Part shown: in pieces, positions 7,254 through 15,879 of the stretch | Numbering within the stretch: position 1 is the stretch's first letter | How the letters are laid out: each line of letters opens with the position of its first letter | The notes under the pieces: generated by a model | Database searches by the model: none | Told to the model about the DNA's origin: nothing | What the model saw: only the letters and a program-made list of their open reading frames with translations | Translations under genes and position numbers: made by a program | Assembly (NCBI RefSeq): GCF_020514235.1 | Contig: NZ_VTLB01000006.1 | Location: 1 to 64,000 of the forward strand | Source: Synechococcus sp. MU1617 | Lineage (GTDB): Bacteria > Cyanobacteriota > Cyanobacteriia > PCC-6307 > Cyanobiaceae | Direction: 5' to 3' | Length of the DNA: 64,000 nt

Positions 7254-7526
7254 ATGACCTTTTTGATGCACTGGTCTTTCAAGACCGGTTACCACGAGAT
7301 TGCGGCCAAGAAGTTTCTGGCAACGGGTGCGCCCTTCCCGGAGTGCAAGTCTTGGAAGCGCTTCCATGCACCTGGCTCGGTCGAAGGCTGGATCCTCGTG
7401 GAGGCAGACAACGCCGACGCCTGTTACGAGCACGCTGCTGAGTGGGCCGAGTGTCTCGATTGGGAGGTCACCCCAGTGCTGACAGATGAGCAGGCTGGCC
7501 CCCTGATCGCCAAGGCCTACAGCTGA
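7254..7526 (+). CDS. DUF3303 family protein
   Basis: The order HWSFKTGYHEIAAKKFLATGAP, a mid-segment ending GWILVEADNADACYEHAAEW, and a terminal DWEVTPVLTDEQA follows the DUF3303 pattern, an alpha/beta dimeric ferredoxin-like fold (key short motifs: LATGAP, VEADNA, VTPVLTDE). From ATG 7254 the protein has 90 residues, the usual length. The function of DUF3303 is not established. The open frame reaches back to 7191, but the extra residues do not belong to the domain. Confidence 0.75.
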   Translation: MTFLMHWSFKTGYHEIAAKKFLATGAPFPECKSWKRFHAPGSVEGWILVEADNADACYEHAAEWAECLDWEVTPVLTDEQAGPLIAKAYS

Positions 7527-7622
7527 CGATCTGTTTGGGTCGATGCCCCTCGCTAAACCGGGGGGCTCCGCATCCCATGGGATCGATTCCAATACTTCTT
7601 CGTCGGATTGGATTTGTTTAGA

Positions 7623-7696
7623 CGCCCCCTGATGGATTCGAACCATCGACCGACTGCTTAGAAGGCAGTTGCTCTATCCAGCTGAGCTAAGGGAGC
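7623..7696 (-). tRNA. tRNA-Arg (anticodon TCT)
   Basis: The reverse complement begins GCTCCCTTAGCTCAG, has an anticodon arm with loop CTTCTAA (TCT anticodon, reading AGA), the T-arm core GGTTCGAATCC and a 7-bp acceptor with one G-T pair. The 3' CCA is not encoded. Confidence 0.95.
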
Positions 7697-7785
7697 AGGT
7701 GATCTCATTTTGGCAGGCTGCTTCAGGGCAGGTTGGATTTAGATGCCTTGCGCCGCCTAAGGTGATGGGCTCTTGATCGGCATCC

Positions 7786-8496
7786 ATGGCCCCGCGTCGT
7801 CTCAGCGACAGCGAGAAGCAGGATCTGGTCGGTCGTTACAAGGCCGGCGAGTCAACAGCTGCTTTGGCTGAGGCCTTTGGCTGCAGTCCCAATACCGTCA
7901 GCCGCACGGTGAAAGCACTGCTGCCCGCTGATGCCTACGCCGCACTGAAGGCCAGCCGGCAAAAAGGGTCTGTCACCCCTCCACCGGTAGCCGTCACTCC
8001 GGCTGAAGAATCTGAGGCTGACTCCCTCAAGGACGACGACACCAGCCTGGCCCTCGATGACGCGGATGACTTCGGCGAGGACCCTGATGAGGAGCTAGCT
8101 GACGACGATGACAACGCCGGCGTTGAAACGTTCACGGAGCTTGTTCCCCTTCTAGGCGTAGGAGACCTCAGTGATCGCCCTCTGAATCAAGCCCAACCGT
8201 TCAGTGTCGACCTGCTGCCCGACAGCGCTTACATGCTGGTTGACAAGGTGGTCGAGCTGGATGCCCGCCCCCTCAAGGAGTTCCCCGAGTTGGGCCTCCT
8301 CGACGATGCCGAACAGGAACGCCAGGGGTTGTGCCTGTTTGTCAGCCCCCGCGCGGCCAAGCGCCAGTGCGGGCGCAGTCAACGGGTGATCAAGGTTCCC
8401 GACATGGCTGTTTTTCAGCGCACCAGCAGTTTCCTGCTGGCCCGTGGCATCACTCGCTTGGTGGTGGATGGAACCTTGATTGCGTTGGATGCCTGA
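7786..8496 (+). CDS. Helix-turn-helix protein with acidic linker
   Basis: Residues 1-50 form a transposase/resolvase-like helix-turn-helix (LSDSEKQDLVGRYKAG, then LAEAFGCSPNTVSRTVKAL). A strongly acidic linker follows (about residues 85-110: runs of Asp and Glu). The C-terminal domain of about 115 residues is unrecognised (LLPDSAYMLVDKVVELDARP and a final TRLVVDGTLIALDA). The combination suggests a DNA-binding regulator specific to cyanobacteria. No transposase catalytic residues or terminal inverted repeats are present, so it is not part of an insertion sequence. Confidence 0.65.
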   Translation: MAPRRLSDSEKQDLVGRYKAGESTAALAEAFGCSPNTVSRTVKALLPADAYAALKASRQKGSVTPPPVAVTPAEESEADSLKDDDTSLALDDADDFGEDPDEELADDDDNAGVETFTELVPLLGVGDLSDRPLNQAQPFSVDLLPDSAYMLVDKVVELDARPLKEFPELGLLDDAEQERQGLCLFVSPRAAKRQCGRSQRVIKVPDMAVFQRTSSFLLARGITRLVVDGTLIALDA

Positions 8497-8515
8497 TTAC
8501 CGGAGCTGATCGCTC

Positions 8516-8752
8516 TTAATTGAAGCGATCGCGTTGTTCGGGAAGCAACACGGCCGTAGCGGTTCCGCCACTGATCACGCCGATCACCAGAGCAATGCCC
8601 ACGAGAAAACCCGTGGGGAGAGGTACCGACCGCTGCCCACCGAGCTGGAGCGTGTGGCGATCCTGAAGGTTCTGAGCTCCGAGGCAGAGCAGCAGCATCA
8701 GCAGCAGGCCACCGCCAAAGCTGATCAGCAGAAGACGAAGGCGAATCAACAC
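8516..8752 (-). CDS. LapA-like two-helix membrane protein, 78 aa
   Basis: From GTG 8752 the peptide begins LIRLRLLLISFGGGLLLM, has a short polar linker (QNLQDRHTLQLGGQRSVPLP), then a second hydrophobic helix and a charged tail. Two helices with an intervening NP.. or QR..-type linker resemble the LapA/DUF1049 domain, but similarity is weak. The open frame extends upstream into rsmI; the GTG start just outside rsmI is the natural choice. It probably follows rsmI in one transcript. Confidence 0.55.
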   Translation of the reverse strand: MLIRLRLLLISFGGGLLLMLLLCLGAQNLQDRHTLQLGGQRSVPLPTGFLVGIALVIGVISGGTATAVLLPEQRDRFN

Positions 8753-8771
8753 GGCACAACCATCGACGGGT

Positions 8772-9629
8772 TCAGTTTGACGTGGCCTGGTGCAAGAGGG
8801 CATACAGCCGTCGTCTGGACAGCCCTGTGGTTTGGGCCAATTGCCGTGCAGCGTCACTGGCGCTTGCACCTTCGTCCTGCAACACCTGCAGCTGCCTGAG
8901 CAGCTCATCGTCGTTGGGTTCTTCCGCTTCCACCAGCGGTGCTCCCCCAAGCACAACCGTGCATTCCCCTTGGGGGGGGTGCTGCTGAAAGTGCAGCAAG
9001 GCATGGTCCACCGTCGGCCCCACCTGTTCTTCGTGGCGTTTGGTGAGTTCCCGTGCCACCTGCAGGGGACGGTCTCCTCCGCAGTGGTGCTGAAGTTCCT
9101 CGAGCAATGTGATCAGGCGGTGCGGCGCTTCGTACAGCACGATGGTGCGGGGTTCGTGGCTGATGTCGTCCAGGCGTGCCCGTCGCTCCTTGCCTTTGGT
9201 TGGCAGGAATCCTTCGAAACAGAAGCGTCCACTGGGTAAGCCGCTGCTCACCAGAGCGGTGGTGGCGGCGCAGGGGCCAGGGATGCAGATCACGGGATGC
9301 CCGGCTTGGTGCGCAGCGGCCACCAGCTCTTCACCGGGGTCGCTGATGCCCGGCAGCCCGGCATCACTGATCACCGCCATGCTTAGCCCCTCTGCCAGCA
9401 GATCCAGCAGTTGGGGTAAGCGTGTGCGGGTGTTGTGCTGATGAAAAGAGAGCTTGCGGCCGCCTGCTCCAAGACTGCTGAGCAGCTGTCCGCTGTGGCG
9501 GGTGTCTTCGCAGGCGATCACATCCACGCTGCGGAGCAAATCGCGCGCTCGTGGCGACAGGTCCCCCAGGTGACCAATGGGAGTGCCCACCAGATAAAGG
9601 CTGCCGCCGCTTGGTTCATCCCGCTGCAT
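8772..9629 (-). CDS. rsmI: 16S rRNA (cytidine1402-2'-O)-methyltransferase
   Basis: RsmI methylates the 2'-OH of C1402 in 16S rRNA with S-adenosylmethionine. The tetrapyrrole-methylase-like fold is shown by LYLVGTPIGHLGDLSPRA at the N-terminus, the EDTRHSGQLL segment, SDAGLPGISDPG (about residues 89-100) and IPGPCAATTALVSSGLP. Length 285 is typical. The ATG at 9629 is preferred over an adjacent GTG at 9632. It is divergent from cysQ with only about 26 bases between starts, so the promoters must overlap. Confidence 0.95.
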   Translation of the reverse strand: MQRDEPSGGSLYLVGTPIGHLGDLSPRARDLLRSVDVIACEDTRHSGQLLSSLGAGGRKLSFHQHNTRTRLPQLLDLLAEGLSMAVISDAGLPGISDPGEELVAAAHQAGHPVICIPGPCAATTALVSSGLPSGRFCFEGFLPTKGKERRARLDDISHEPRTIVLYEAPHRLITLLEELQHHCGGDRPLQVARELTKRHEEQVGPTVDHALLHFQQHPPQGECTVVLGGAPLVEAEEPNDDELLRQLQVLQDEGASASDAARQLAQTTGLSRRRLYALLHQATSN

Positions 9630-9655
9630 CACAATGGCGAGCGCCTCTGTTGATC

Positions 9656-10573
9656 ATGATGCCCAGCTCTGCCGTTCTCCCCGCTGGCGTGAACCAGGAG
9701 GCTCTGCTGACGGAACTGCGTCGCCTGAGTTGGGGAGCCGCCGATATCTTGCGGGCCTATGCCCGCGGCGAGCAGCCCCCGCATGGTTTTCCCAAGGCCT
9801 TGAGTGTCGATGAAGGAGGAGAGGGCCCCGTTTCTGCAGCTGACCTGGCCGTTAACACGTGGTTGCTGGACGGGCTTTCCGCGGCGTTCCCCAAGGCCGA
9901 CTGGACGTTGCTGAGTGAGGAGACTGCCAAGGAGCAGCTCACAGAGGGCCAACCGCTGCCGGCGGAGTGGCTGTGGATTCTCGATCCCCTTGATGGCACC
10001 AAGGATTTTCTGCAGGGCACAGGCGAATACGCCGTTCATCTGGCCCTTGTTCGCGACAAGCGGCCGGTGATCGGTGTTGTGCTTCTGCCGGAAGCCGATG
10101 AGCTTTGGATCGGCATCGTTGGTGAGGGTGCCTGGTGTGAAGACCGTCAGGGTCAGCGGTCTCCGGTTCGCTTCAGCGACAGAACCGAGGTTTCAGATCT
10201 GATCCTGGTGGCCAGCCGCAGCCACCGTGACGACCGTCTGGTCAAGCTGATTGATGACCTCAATCTCGGTGGTTCCAAAGCAGTGGGCAGCGTGGGCTTC
10301 AAGGTGGCCACGATTCTTAGAGGCGAAACCGACCTCTATGTCTCCCTTTCCGGCAAGAGTGCTCCTAAGGATTGGGACATGGCGGCTCCGGAGGCTGTGC
10401 TGCTGGCGGCCGGTGGTCGCTTCACCCACGCCGATCAGGCCGACCTCACCTACAACACCGGCGATGTGCGTCAGGCCGGCTGTCTGATCGCCAGCCATGG
10501 AAAAGCCCACGCCGAGCTCGGAGAGCGTGCGACGCAGGCCATGGCCGAGATCGATCCCGGCTTTCAGGTCTGA
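9656..10573 (+). CDS. cysQ: 3'(2'),5'-bisphosphate nucleotidase, CysQ-like
   Basis: This inositol-monophosphatase superfamily enzyme hydrolyses 3'-phosphoadenosine 5'-phosphate, the by-product of sulfate assimilation and sulfotransfer. The metal-binding motif LDPLDGTKDF is present near residue 111, with the upstream EE (LLSEETAKE) and the C-terminal WDMAAPEAVLLAAGG. Two consecutive ATGs (9656, 9659) can serve as start. Length 305 is a little longer than the E. coli form. The sulfotransferase at 25873-26484 would be one source of its substrate. Confidence 0.88.
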   Translation: MMPSSAVLPAGVNQEALLTELRRLSWGAADILRAYARGEQPPHGFPKALSVDEGGEGPVSAADLAVNTWLLDGLSAAFPKADWTLLSEETAKEQLTEGQPLPAEWLWILDPLDGTKDFLQGTGEYAVHLALVRDKRPVIGVVLLPEADELWIGIVGEGAWCEDRQGQRSPVRFSDRTEVSDLILVASRSHRDDRLVKLIDDLNLGGSKAVGSVGFKVATILRGETDLYVSLSGKSAPKDWDMAAPEAVLLAAGGRFTHADQADLTYNTGDVRQAGCLIASHGKAHAELGERATQAMAEIDPGFQV

Positions 10574-10580
10574 GGCCTGA

Positions 10581-12746
10581 TCAGCTCAGAGGTGCAACCG
10601 GGGTGGGCTGAGGCTCCACCTCGGAGGCCTCGCCGGCCTGGGGCACGCCCCGCAGGGTGAGGTTGATGCGGCCGCGGTTGTCGATTTCGCGCACCCGCAC
10701 GGTCACCTCGTCGCCCACCTTCACAACGTCTTCGACCTTCTCGACGCGAGCTTCCGAGAGCTGCGAGATGTGGATCATTCCTTCCTTGCCAGGAAGGATC
10801 TCCACAAAGGCGCCGATCGGGATGATTCGGGTGATCGAACCGGAGAACACTTCGCCTTCGTTGACCTTGCGGGTGAGGCCTTCGATGATTTTCTGGGCTT
10901 CTTCAGCCGCAGCACCATCGTGGGAGGCGATGGTCACGATGCCGCCGTCCTCAATGTCGATTTTGGTGTTGGTGCGCTCGGTGATCCCTTTGATCGTGCG
11001 TCCACCGGGGCCGATAACGGTGCCGATCAGCTCAGGATCAATCCGGAAGCTGAGCAGACGTGGGGCATGGGGAGACAGGTTGTCCCGAGGGGTGTCGATC
11101 GCCTCGAGCATCTTCTCGAGAATGTGGAGTCGCGCTGGGCGCGCCTGGTTCACGGCCTCAGCCACCGTCTTCACCGAGAGGCCGGTAATTTTCATGTCCA
11201 TCTGCAGGGCGGTGATGCCCTTTTCGCTGCCGGCCACCTTGAAGTCCATGTCGCCGAGGAAGTCCTCGATTCCCTGGATGTCGGTGAGGATCCGCACCTC
11301 ATCGCCTTCCTTGATCAGACCCATGGCAGCGCCACTCACGGGGGCCTTCAGCGGCACACCGGCATCCATCAGCGACAGGGTGCTGCCGCAGACGGAACCC
11401 ATGGAGGTGGAGCCATTGGAGCTGAGCACTTCGCTCACCACACGCACCACATAGGGGAAGGTGTCCTTCTCGGGAAGCACGGGAAGAATGGCCCGTTCGG
11501 CCAGGGCGCCATGGCCGATCTCACGACGACCGGGGGAGCGCATCGGCCGGGTTTCACCGACGGAGTAAGGCGGGAAGTTGTAGTGGTGCAGGTACAGCTT
11601 CTCGGTGTTGGGATGGAGGTCGTCCATCTCCTGGGCATCGCTGGGGGTGCCCAGCGTTGCGGTGGAGAGCACCTGGGTGAGTCCGCGCTGGAACAGACCG
11701 GATCCATGCACCCGTCGCGGCAGCACGCCAGCCATGGCACTGATCTGGCGCACCTCGTCGAGGCCGCGTCCATCCACGCGCTTGCCGTCCTTGAGAATCT
11801 GCTGACGCATCAGCTTCTTGGTCAGCGCCTTGAAGCTGTTACCGAGCAATTTCGGGCTGCTGGCCAGGGCCTGGCGGACGGCATGGTCTTCTTTGAGACC
11901 TGCGATGGTTTCGGACACTTCGCCCTTCACTGTTTCCAGGGCTGTGTCCCGGTCGTCCTTGCTCTGATCAAACTTGCTCAGCACAGCACTGATCGCTTTG
12001 CTGCACTGCTTCTCGAGATAGGCAGGAACAGTGCTGTCCTCTTCCGGCTTCTCTGGCTTGACCTGGGTGATGCCCAGATCCTTGAGCAGCTGTTCCTGAG
12101 CCTTGATCAGTTCGCAGATCGCTTCGTAGCCGAAATCGATCGCCTCGATCACGTCCTGCTCGGGCAGCTGGTTGGCGCCGGCCTCGACCATCACCACGCC
12201 GTCGGGGGTACCGGCGACCACCAGGTCCAGATCACCCCGCTCGATCTCCCGGTAACTCGGGTTGAGGACGAAGTCATCCCCCAGCAGACCCACCCGCACG
12301 GCTGCCATCGGGCCGTTGAAGGGGATGCCCGCCAGCAGCGTGGCTACCGATGCGCCCGTCACCGCCAGAACATCGGCGGGGACCCGCTCATCGAGGGACA
12401 GGCAGGTTGCTACCACCTGTAGGTCGTCGCGCAGCCAGCTGGGGAACAGCGGCCGCATGGGGCGGTCAATCAGTCGTGCCGTAAGCGTGGCGCGTTCGGG
12501 TGGGCGGCTCTCACGACGCATGTAGCTGCCGGGAATGCGGCCAGCTGCATAAAGCCGCTCCTCGTAGTCGCAGATCAGCGGCAGGAAATCAATGCCTTCT
12601 CGACCGCCTGAACGGGTTGCTGTCACAAGCACGGAGGTGTCGCCACACTCCACCAAGACGGATCCTCCCGCCTGTGGGGCGAAGCGCCCGGTGGTCAGTC
12701 GAATCTCGCGTCCGTCAAAGGAGATCGACTGGGTTTGTCCTTGCAC
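10581..12746 (-). CDS. pnp: Polyribonucleotide nucleotidyltransferase (PNPase)
   Basis: PNPase is the phosphorolytic 3'-5' exoribonuclease and polymerase of RNA decay. Two RNase PH domains are present (the first with RPMRPLFP and [14 protein letters not shown]; the second with [16 protein letters not shown] and [14 protein letters not shown]). A KH domain has its GPGG loop near residue 580, and an S1 domain lies at about residues 630-700. Length 721 is normal. The start is GTG. It is the last gene of the long minus-strand housekeeping block, downstream of rpsN. Confidence 0.97.
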   Translation of the reverse strand: MQGQTQSISFDGREIRLTTGRFAPQAGGSVLVECGDTSVLVTATRSGGREGIDFLPLICDYEERLYAAGRIPGSYMRRESRPPERATLTARLIDRPMRPLFPSWLRDDLQVVATCLSLDERVPADVLAVTGASVATLLAGIPFNGPMAAVRVGLLGDDFVLNPSYREIERGDLDLVVAGTPDGVVMVEAGANQLPEQDVIEAIDFGYEAICELIKAQEQLLKDLGITQVKPEKPEEDSTVPAYLEKQCSKAISAVLSKFDQSKDDRDTALETVKGEVSETIAGLKEDHAVRQALASSPKLLGNSFKALTKKLMRQQILKDGKRVDGRGLDEVRQISAMAGVLPRRVHGSGLFQRGLTQVLSTATLGTPSDAQEMDDLHPNTEKLYLHHYNFPPYSVGETRPMRSPGRREIGHGALAERAILPVLPEKDTFPYVVRVVSEVLSSNGSTSMGSVCGSTLSLMDAGVPLKAPVSGAAMGLIKEGDEVRILTDIQGIEDFLGDMDFKVAGSEKGITALQMDMKITGLSVKTVAEAVNQARPARLHILEKMLEAIDTPRDNLSPHAPRLLSFRIDPELIGTVIGPGGRTIKGITERTNTKIDIEDGGIVTIASHDGAAAEEAQKIIEGLTRKVNEGEVFSGSITRIIPIGAFVEILPGKEGMIHISQLSEARVEKVEDVVKVGDEVTVRVREIDNRGRINLTLRGVPQAGEASEVEPQPTPVAPLS

Positions 12747-12807
12747 GACGTCTTATGTCCTTTTGTCAATCCCAAGTCTGACATTTCATGGTTGCTCTTC
12801 ACAAGAA

Positions 12808-12828
12808 AGGGGAGGCCAAGCCTCCCCT
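12808..12828 (-). terminator. Terminator after rpsN
   Basis: A 9-bp stem AGGGGAGGC/GCCTCCCCT, read on the minus strand, is followed by TTCTTG. The U-tract is imperfect, so partial read-through into pnp is likely. Confidence 0.6.
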
Positions 12829-12852
12829 CACGACGCCATGGCGACAGCTTGA

Positions 12853-13155
12853 TCACCAGCTGGACTTGACCACGCCGGGCAGTTCTCCCTTGTGGGCGCG
12901 CTCACGCAGTTGGTTACGGCAGAGACCAAAATCGCGATAAACGCCGCGGGGCTTGCCGGTGGCCCAGCAGCGGTTGCGCACACGGATGCGTGCGCTGTTG
13001 CGAGGCAGAGCCTGGATCTTGCGATGGATCTCGAGGCGATCCATCGGATCTTCGGCTGCGTTGAAGGCTGCCATCAGTGCTGCGCGCTTGGCCGCATAGC
13101 GCTCAACCGTTTTCTTGCGCTTCACATCGCGAGCGATCATCGACTTCTTGGCCAT
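12853..13155 (-). CDS. rpsN: 30S ribosomal protein S14
   Basis: The 100-residue protein starts [10 protein letters not shown] and ends [18 protein letters not shown], with the S14 core [21 protein letters not shown]. It is the zinc-free long form: the CxxC pairs of the short form are missing. The ATG at 13155 is preferred; the frame continues 33 bases upstream. It sits between rseP and pnp, away from the main ribosomal protein operon, as is usual in cyanobacteria. Confidence 0.97.
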   Translation of the reverse strand: MAKKSMIARDVKRKKTVERYAAKRAALMAAFNAAEDPMDRLEIHRKIQALPRNSARIRVRNRCWATGKPRGVYRDFGLCRNQLRERAHKGELPGVVKSSW

Positions 13156-13212
13156 GCAGCTGAGGGCAGCGAGTGAACGAATCGTCAACGATACACGGGC
13201 GCCTTCGCCCTC

Positions 13213-14295
13213 CTAGCGACCGATCAATTGCTGGACCACCGGCAGCTGACTGGTGTCACGCACGATCAGCACAAGCGTGAGCCCCACCAGAAGAAGAAAA
13301 CCAGATTGCACGAAGGCCATTTGGATCCGCTCCGACACCGGACGACCCCGAACGGACTGAATCGCGAGCATCATCATTTGCCAGCCATCGAGCAGCGGTA
13401 GCGGCAGCGAATTGAGCACCGCCAGATTGATTGAGATCAGGGCTGAGAAGAGCACCAACCCTGATCCCCCCTGCTGGCTGAGCTGAGCCCCCATCTCAAC
13501 GATCTTCACGGGGCCACTCACCTGCCCCGCAGTGGCTCGGAAGTTGGTCAGGAGGCCGGCGTAGCCCCGCACGGTTTGCTGCAGCATTTGGCTGAATTGC
13601 GAGCCGGTGGTGAGCACCAGTTCACCGGGGTTCCGCACGGGTCGCATCTCCCCGCTGATGTTGGCCTGCAGTTGGGCGCCGATTTTCCCTGTGCCCTGTT
13701 GATCGTCGGGGACCAGTTCAACGGTGGACGTCTCGTCTCCCCGCCTTCGCTCCAAACGGATGGATTGCTCGGGTGCTGCTTTCACATCCCGCACCATCGC
13801 CTCAACGCCCCGTTGTCCTGCGGGAAGGGGGGTGGCATTCATGCTGAGGATCTGGTCACCGGCACGGAGCCCGGAGCGGGCGGCAGCACCGCCCGGTTGC
13901 ACCTGAACCACCAGGACCCCCGGATCCGGCGCGGCGGGGACGCCGACAAACGCTGCCTGAGCGAAGAGCACCACCATTGCTAAGGCCAGGTTGGCCAACA
14001 CCCCAGCAGCAACCACCAAGGCTTGCTGGGGGATCGGCCGATTGCGCAGCAGATCTGGATCATCAGCAGGGATCGTGCTCTCGTCGTCGTCGTCGGGGAA
14101 GGCGACGAAGCCACCCAGGGGCAGCAGCCGCAGGGCGTAGGTCACCCCACGCCGTTGTCTCTTGATCAGGGCTGGGCCAAAACCAATGGAAAAGCCGCTG
14201 ACGCGGATGCCCTGGAGCGTGGCAGCGAGGAAATGGCCGGCCTCATGCACCACGATCAGCAGGGCGAGAACCAGAAGGGCTGCCAACACGTTCAT
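13213..14295 (-). CDS. rseP: Site-2 protease family zinc metalloprotease (RseP-like)
   Basis: This intramembrane protease cleaves transmembrane substrates such as anti-sigma factors. The zinc motif HEAGH lies in the first helix (residues 17-21), a PDZ domain covers roughly residues 120-205 (GVLVVQVQPGGAAARSGLRAGD), and the second metal-ligand region is NSLPLPLLDGW near residue 315. Most family members carry LDGG; here the second glycine is tryptophan. About four membrane segments, length 360. It lies between serS and rpsN; no anti-sigma gene is adjacent, so the substrate cannot be inferred. Confidence 0.92.
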   Translation of the reverse strand: MNVLAALLVLALLIVVHEAGHFLAATLQGIRVSGFSIGFGPALIKRQRRGVTYALRLLPLGGFVAFPDDDDESTIPADDPDLLRNRPIPQQALVVAAGVLANLALAMVVLFAQAAFVGVPAAPDPGVLVVQVQPGGAAARSGLRAGDQILSMNATPLPAGQRGVEAMVRDVKAAPEQSIRLERRRGDETSTVELVPDDQQGTGKIGAQLQANISGEMRPVRNPGELVLTTGSQFSQMLQQTVRGYAGLLTNFRATAGQVSGPVKIVEMGAQLSQQGGSGLVLFSALISINLAVLNSLPLPLLDGWQMMMLAIQSVRGRPVSERIQMAFVQSGFLLLVGLTLVLIVRDTSQLPVVQQLIGR

Positions 14296-14319
14296 ATTTC
14301 CGTCAGGAATCCAGTCGGA

Positions 14320-15597
14320 TCATTCTGGCTGGAGTCGCTCGCGGCCGACGTAGGGCACCAAAGCTTTGGGCAGCAGGACGCTGCCGTCGGGCTGTTGGCC
14401 GTTCTCCAACAGGGCCGCCATGGTTCTGCCAACGGCCAGGCCACTGCCATTCAGGGTGTGAACCAATTTCGTGGCCTTGCCTTCTTTGGTGCGGATGGAG
14501 GAGCGTCGCGCCTGAAAATCGCCACAGACGCTGCAACTGGAGATTTCCCGGTAGGCCCCCGCCCCCGGCAGCCAGACCTCGAGGTCGTAGGTCCGGCGGG
14601 CGGAGAAGCCGAGGTCGGCGGTGCAAAGGTCCAAGACCCGATAGGGCAGCTCCAGCGCCTGAAGCACGGCTTCTGCATCGGCCGTGATCTGTTGGTGCGC
14701 CTCCTCGGAGTGATCGGGGTGCACAAACCAGTACAGCTCCACCTTGTTGAACTGGTGCAGGCGAATCAGGCCACGGGTGTCGCGGCCGTAGCTGCCGGCC
14801 TCACGGCGGAAGCAGGGGCTGTAAGCGGCGTAGCGCAGGGGCAGTTGATCTGCCGGGATGATTTCATCCCGATGCAGGGAGGTCACCGGCACCTCAGCGG
14901 TTGGTGTCAGCCAGAGGTCGTCCTCCGCGCAACGGAAGCTTTCCTCGGCGAACTTGGGCAATTGTCCTGATCCGGTGAGGCTGGCGCTGTTCACCAGCAC
15001 CGGAGGCAGCACTTCTATGTACCCCTTGCTCGCATGGAGGTCGAGCATGAAATTGATCAGGCCACGCTCCAGTCGTGCCCCCTGCCCCATCAGCGTGACG
15101 AAACGGCTCTGCGCGATGCGGACGGAGCGTTCGGTATCGAACAGCTGCAGCCGTTCCGCGATCTGCCAGTGCTCGTCCAGGTTGTCGTCAACCCGGGGGG
15201 TTCCCCAGCGGCGTACTTCAACGTTGTCGTCTTCACTGCGCCCATCAGGGCAGGCGTCGGACGGCAGGTTGGGGAATCCCAGCAGCTGTTGCTTGAGCTC
15301 ACTCGAGAGCTGCTTTTCCTCCTCCTCCAGCACCGCCACCTTCTGCTTGATGGCATTGCCCTGTTGGCGGAGTTCGGCGACCTCGTCGCCTTTGGGATCA
15401 GCGCCCGACTTGATGCGTTGGCCGACTTCTTTGCCGATCTGGTTGCCTTCCGCCTGCAGGCTGCTGCGTTGTTGCTCTAGATCGCGCTGCTGCTGGGCAA
15501 TCAGCTGCAGTTTGGTGAGATCAACAGCCTTACCTCGACGCCCCAGCTGCTGGGCAATCGTTTCGGGGTTGTCACGCACAAGGCGCTGATCGAGCAC
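14320..15597 (-). CDS. serS: Seryl-tRNA synthetase
   Basis: Class II synthetase charging tRNA-Ser. The N-terminal 110 residues form the antiparallel coiled-coil tRNA arm ([18 protein letters not shown]). Motif 2 is seen as [21 protein letters not shown] and motif 3 as [17 protein letters not shown]; the key short elements are FRREAG and GLAVGRT. Length 425 is typical. The start is GTG, between a 53-residue membrane peptide gene and rseP. Confidence 0.97.
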   Translation of the reverse strand: MLDQRLVRDNPETIAQQLGRRGKAVDLTKLQLIAQQQRDLEQQRSSLQAEGNQIGKEVGQRIKSGADPKGDEVAELRQQGNAIKQKVAVLEEEEKQLSSELKQQLLGFPNLPSDACPDGRSEDDNVEVRRWGTPRVDDNLDEHWQIAERLQLFDTERSVRIAQSRFVTLMGQGARLERGLINFMLDLHASKGYIEVLPPVLVNSASLTGSGQLPKFAEESFRCAEDDLWLTPTAEVPVTSLHRDEIIPADQLPLRYAAYSPCFRREAGSYGRDTRGLIRLHQFNKVELYWFVHPDHSEEAHQQITADAEAVLQALELPYRVLDLCTADLGFSARRTYDLEVWLPGAGAYREISSCSVCGDFQARRSSIRTKEGKATKLVHTLNGSGLAVGRTMAALLENGQQPDGSVLLPKALVPYVGRERLQPE

Positions 15598-15639
15598 GGT
15601 TTCAGGGGCGTCAGCGCGGGCAGCCTATGGCAGTCCGTT

Positions 15640-15801
15640 TCAGAGCACCTGGCCCACCATCACAGCTGCGATGCCTGAAAACAGGGTGATGCCAAGAGCT
15701 GTGAGGGGGCTTTGTCCCTGGGCGACGGCCATCGTCGTGATCACACCGGCACCAAGGCAGGCCACGCAGAGCTGAGTGGCGATGTCGTTGCGGCTCTCCA
15801 C
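15640..15801 (-). CDS. Small two-helix membrane protein, 53 aa
   Basis: A GTG start at 15801 is preceded by AGGAG five bases upstream on the minus strand, good evidence for translation. The product begins VESRNDIATQLCVACLGAG (first residue Met in vivo). Two hydrophobic segments are separated by a polar turn (AQGQSPLTA), and it ends in GQVL. It lies in the gap between ycf46-like and serS, in the same direction as both. Function unknown. Confidence 0.6.
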   Translation of the reverse strand: MESRNDIATQLCVACLGAGVITTMAVAQGQSPLTALGITLFSGIAAVMVGQVL

Positions 15802-15879
15802 GTTGCTCCTGCTGTTGTGCGGACCGTAGGGAGCGCGCCTGCCAGCGCCTCACTCAAGGCTGGCGTTCGTTACGCCCCG

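Noticed and set aside
8753-9004. N-terminal extension of the LapA-like frame into rsmI
   Set aside because: The extension is antisense-free but out of phase within rsmI; the GTG at 8752 just outside rsmI is sufficient.
10770-12422. 550-residue plus-strand open frame opposite pnp
   Set aside because: It lies wholly antisense to a complete, well-conserved pnp gene and has a His/Gln/Gly-rich, unprotein-like composition typical of GC-rich shadow frames.
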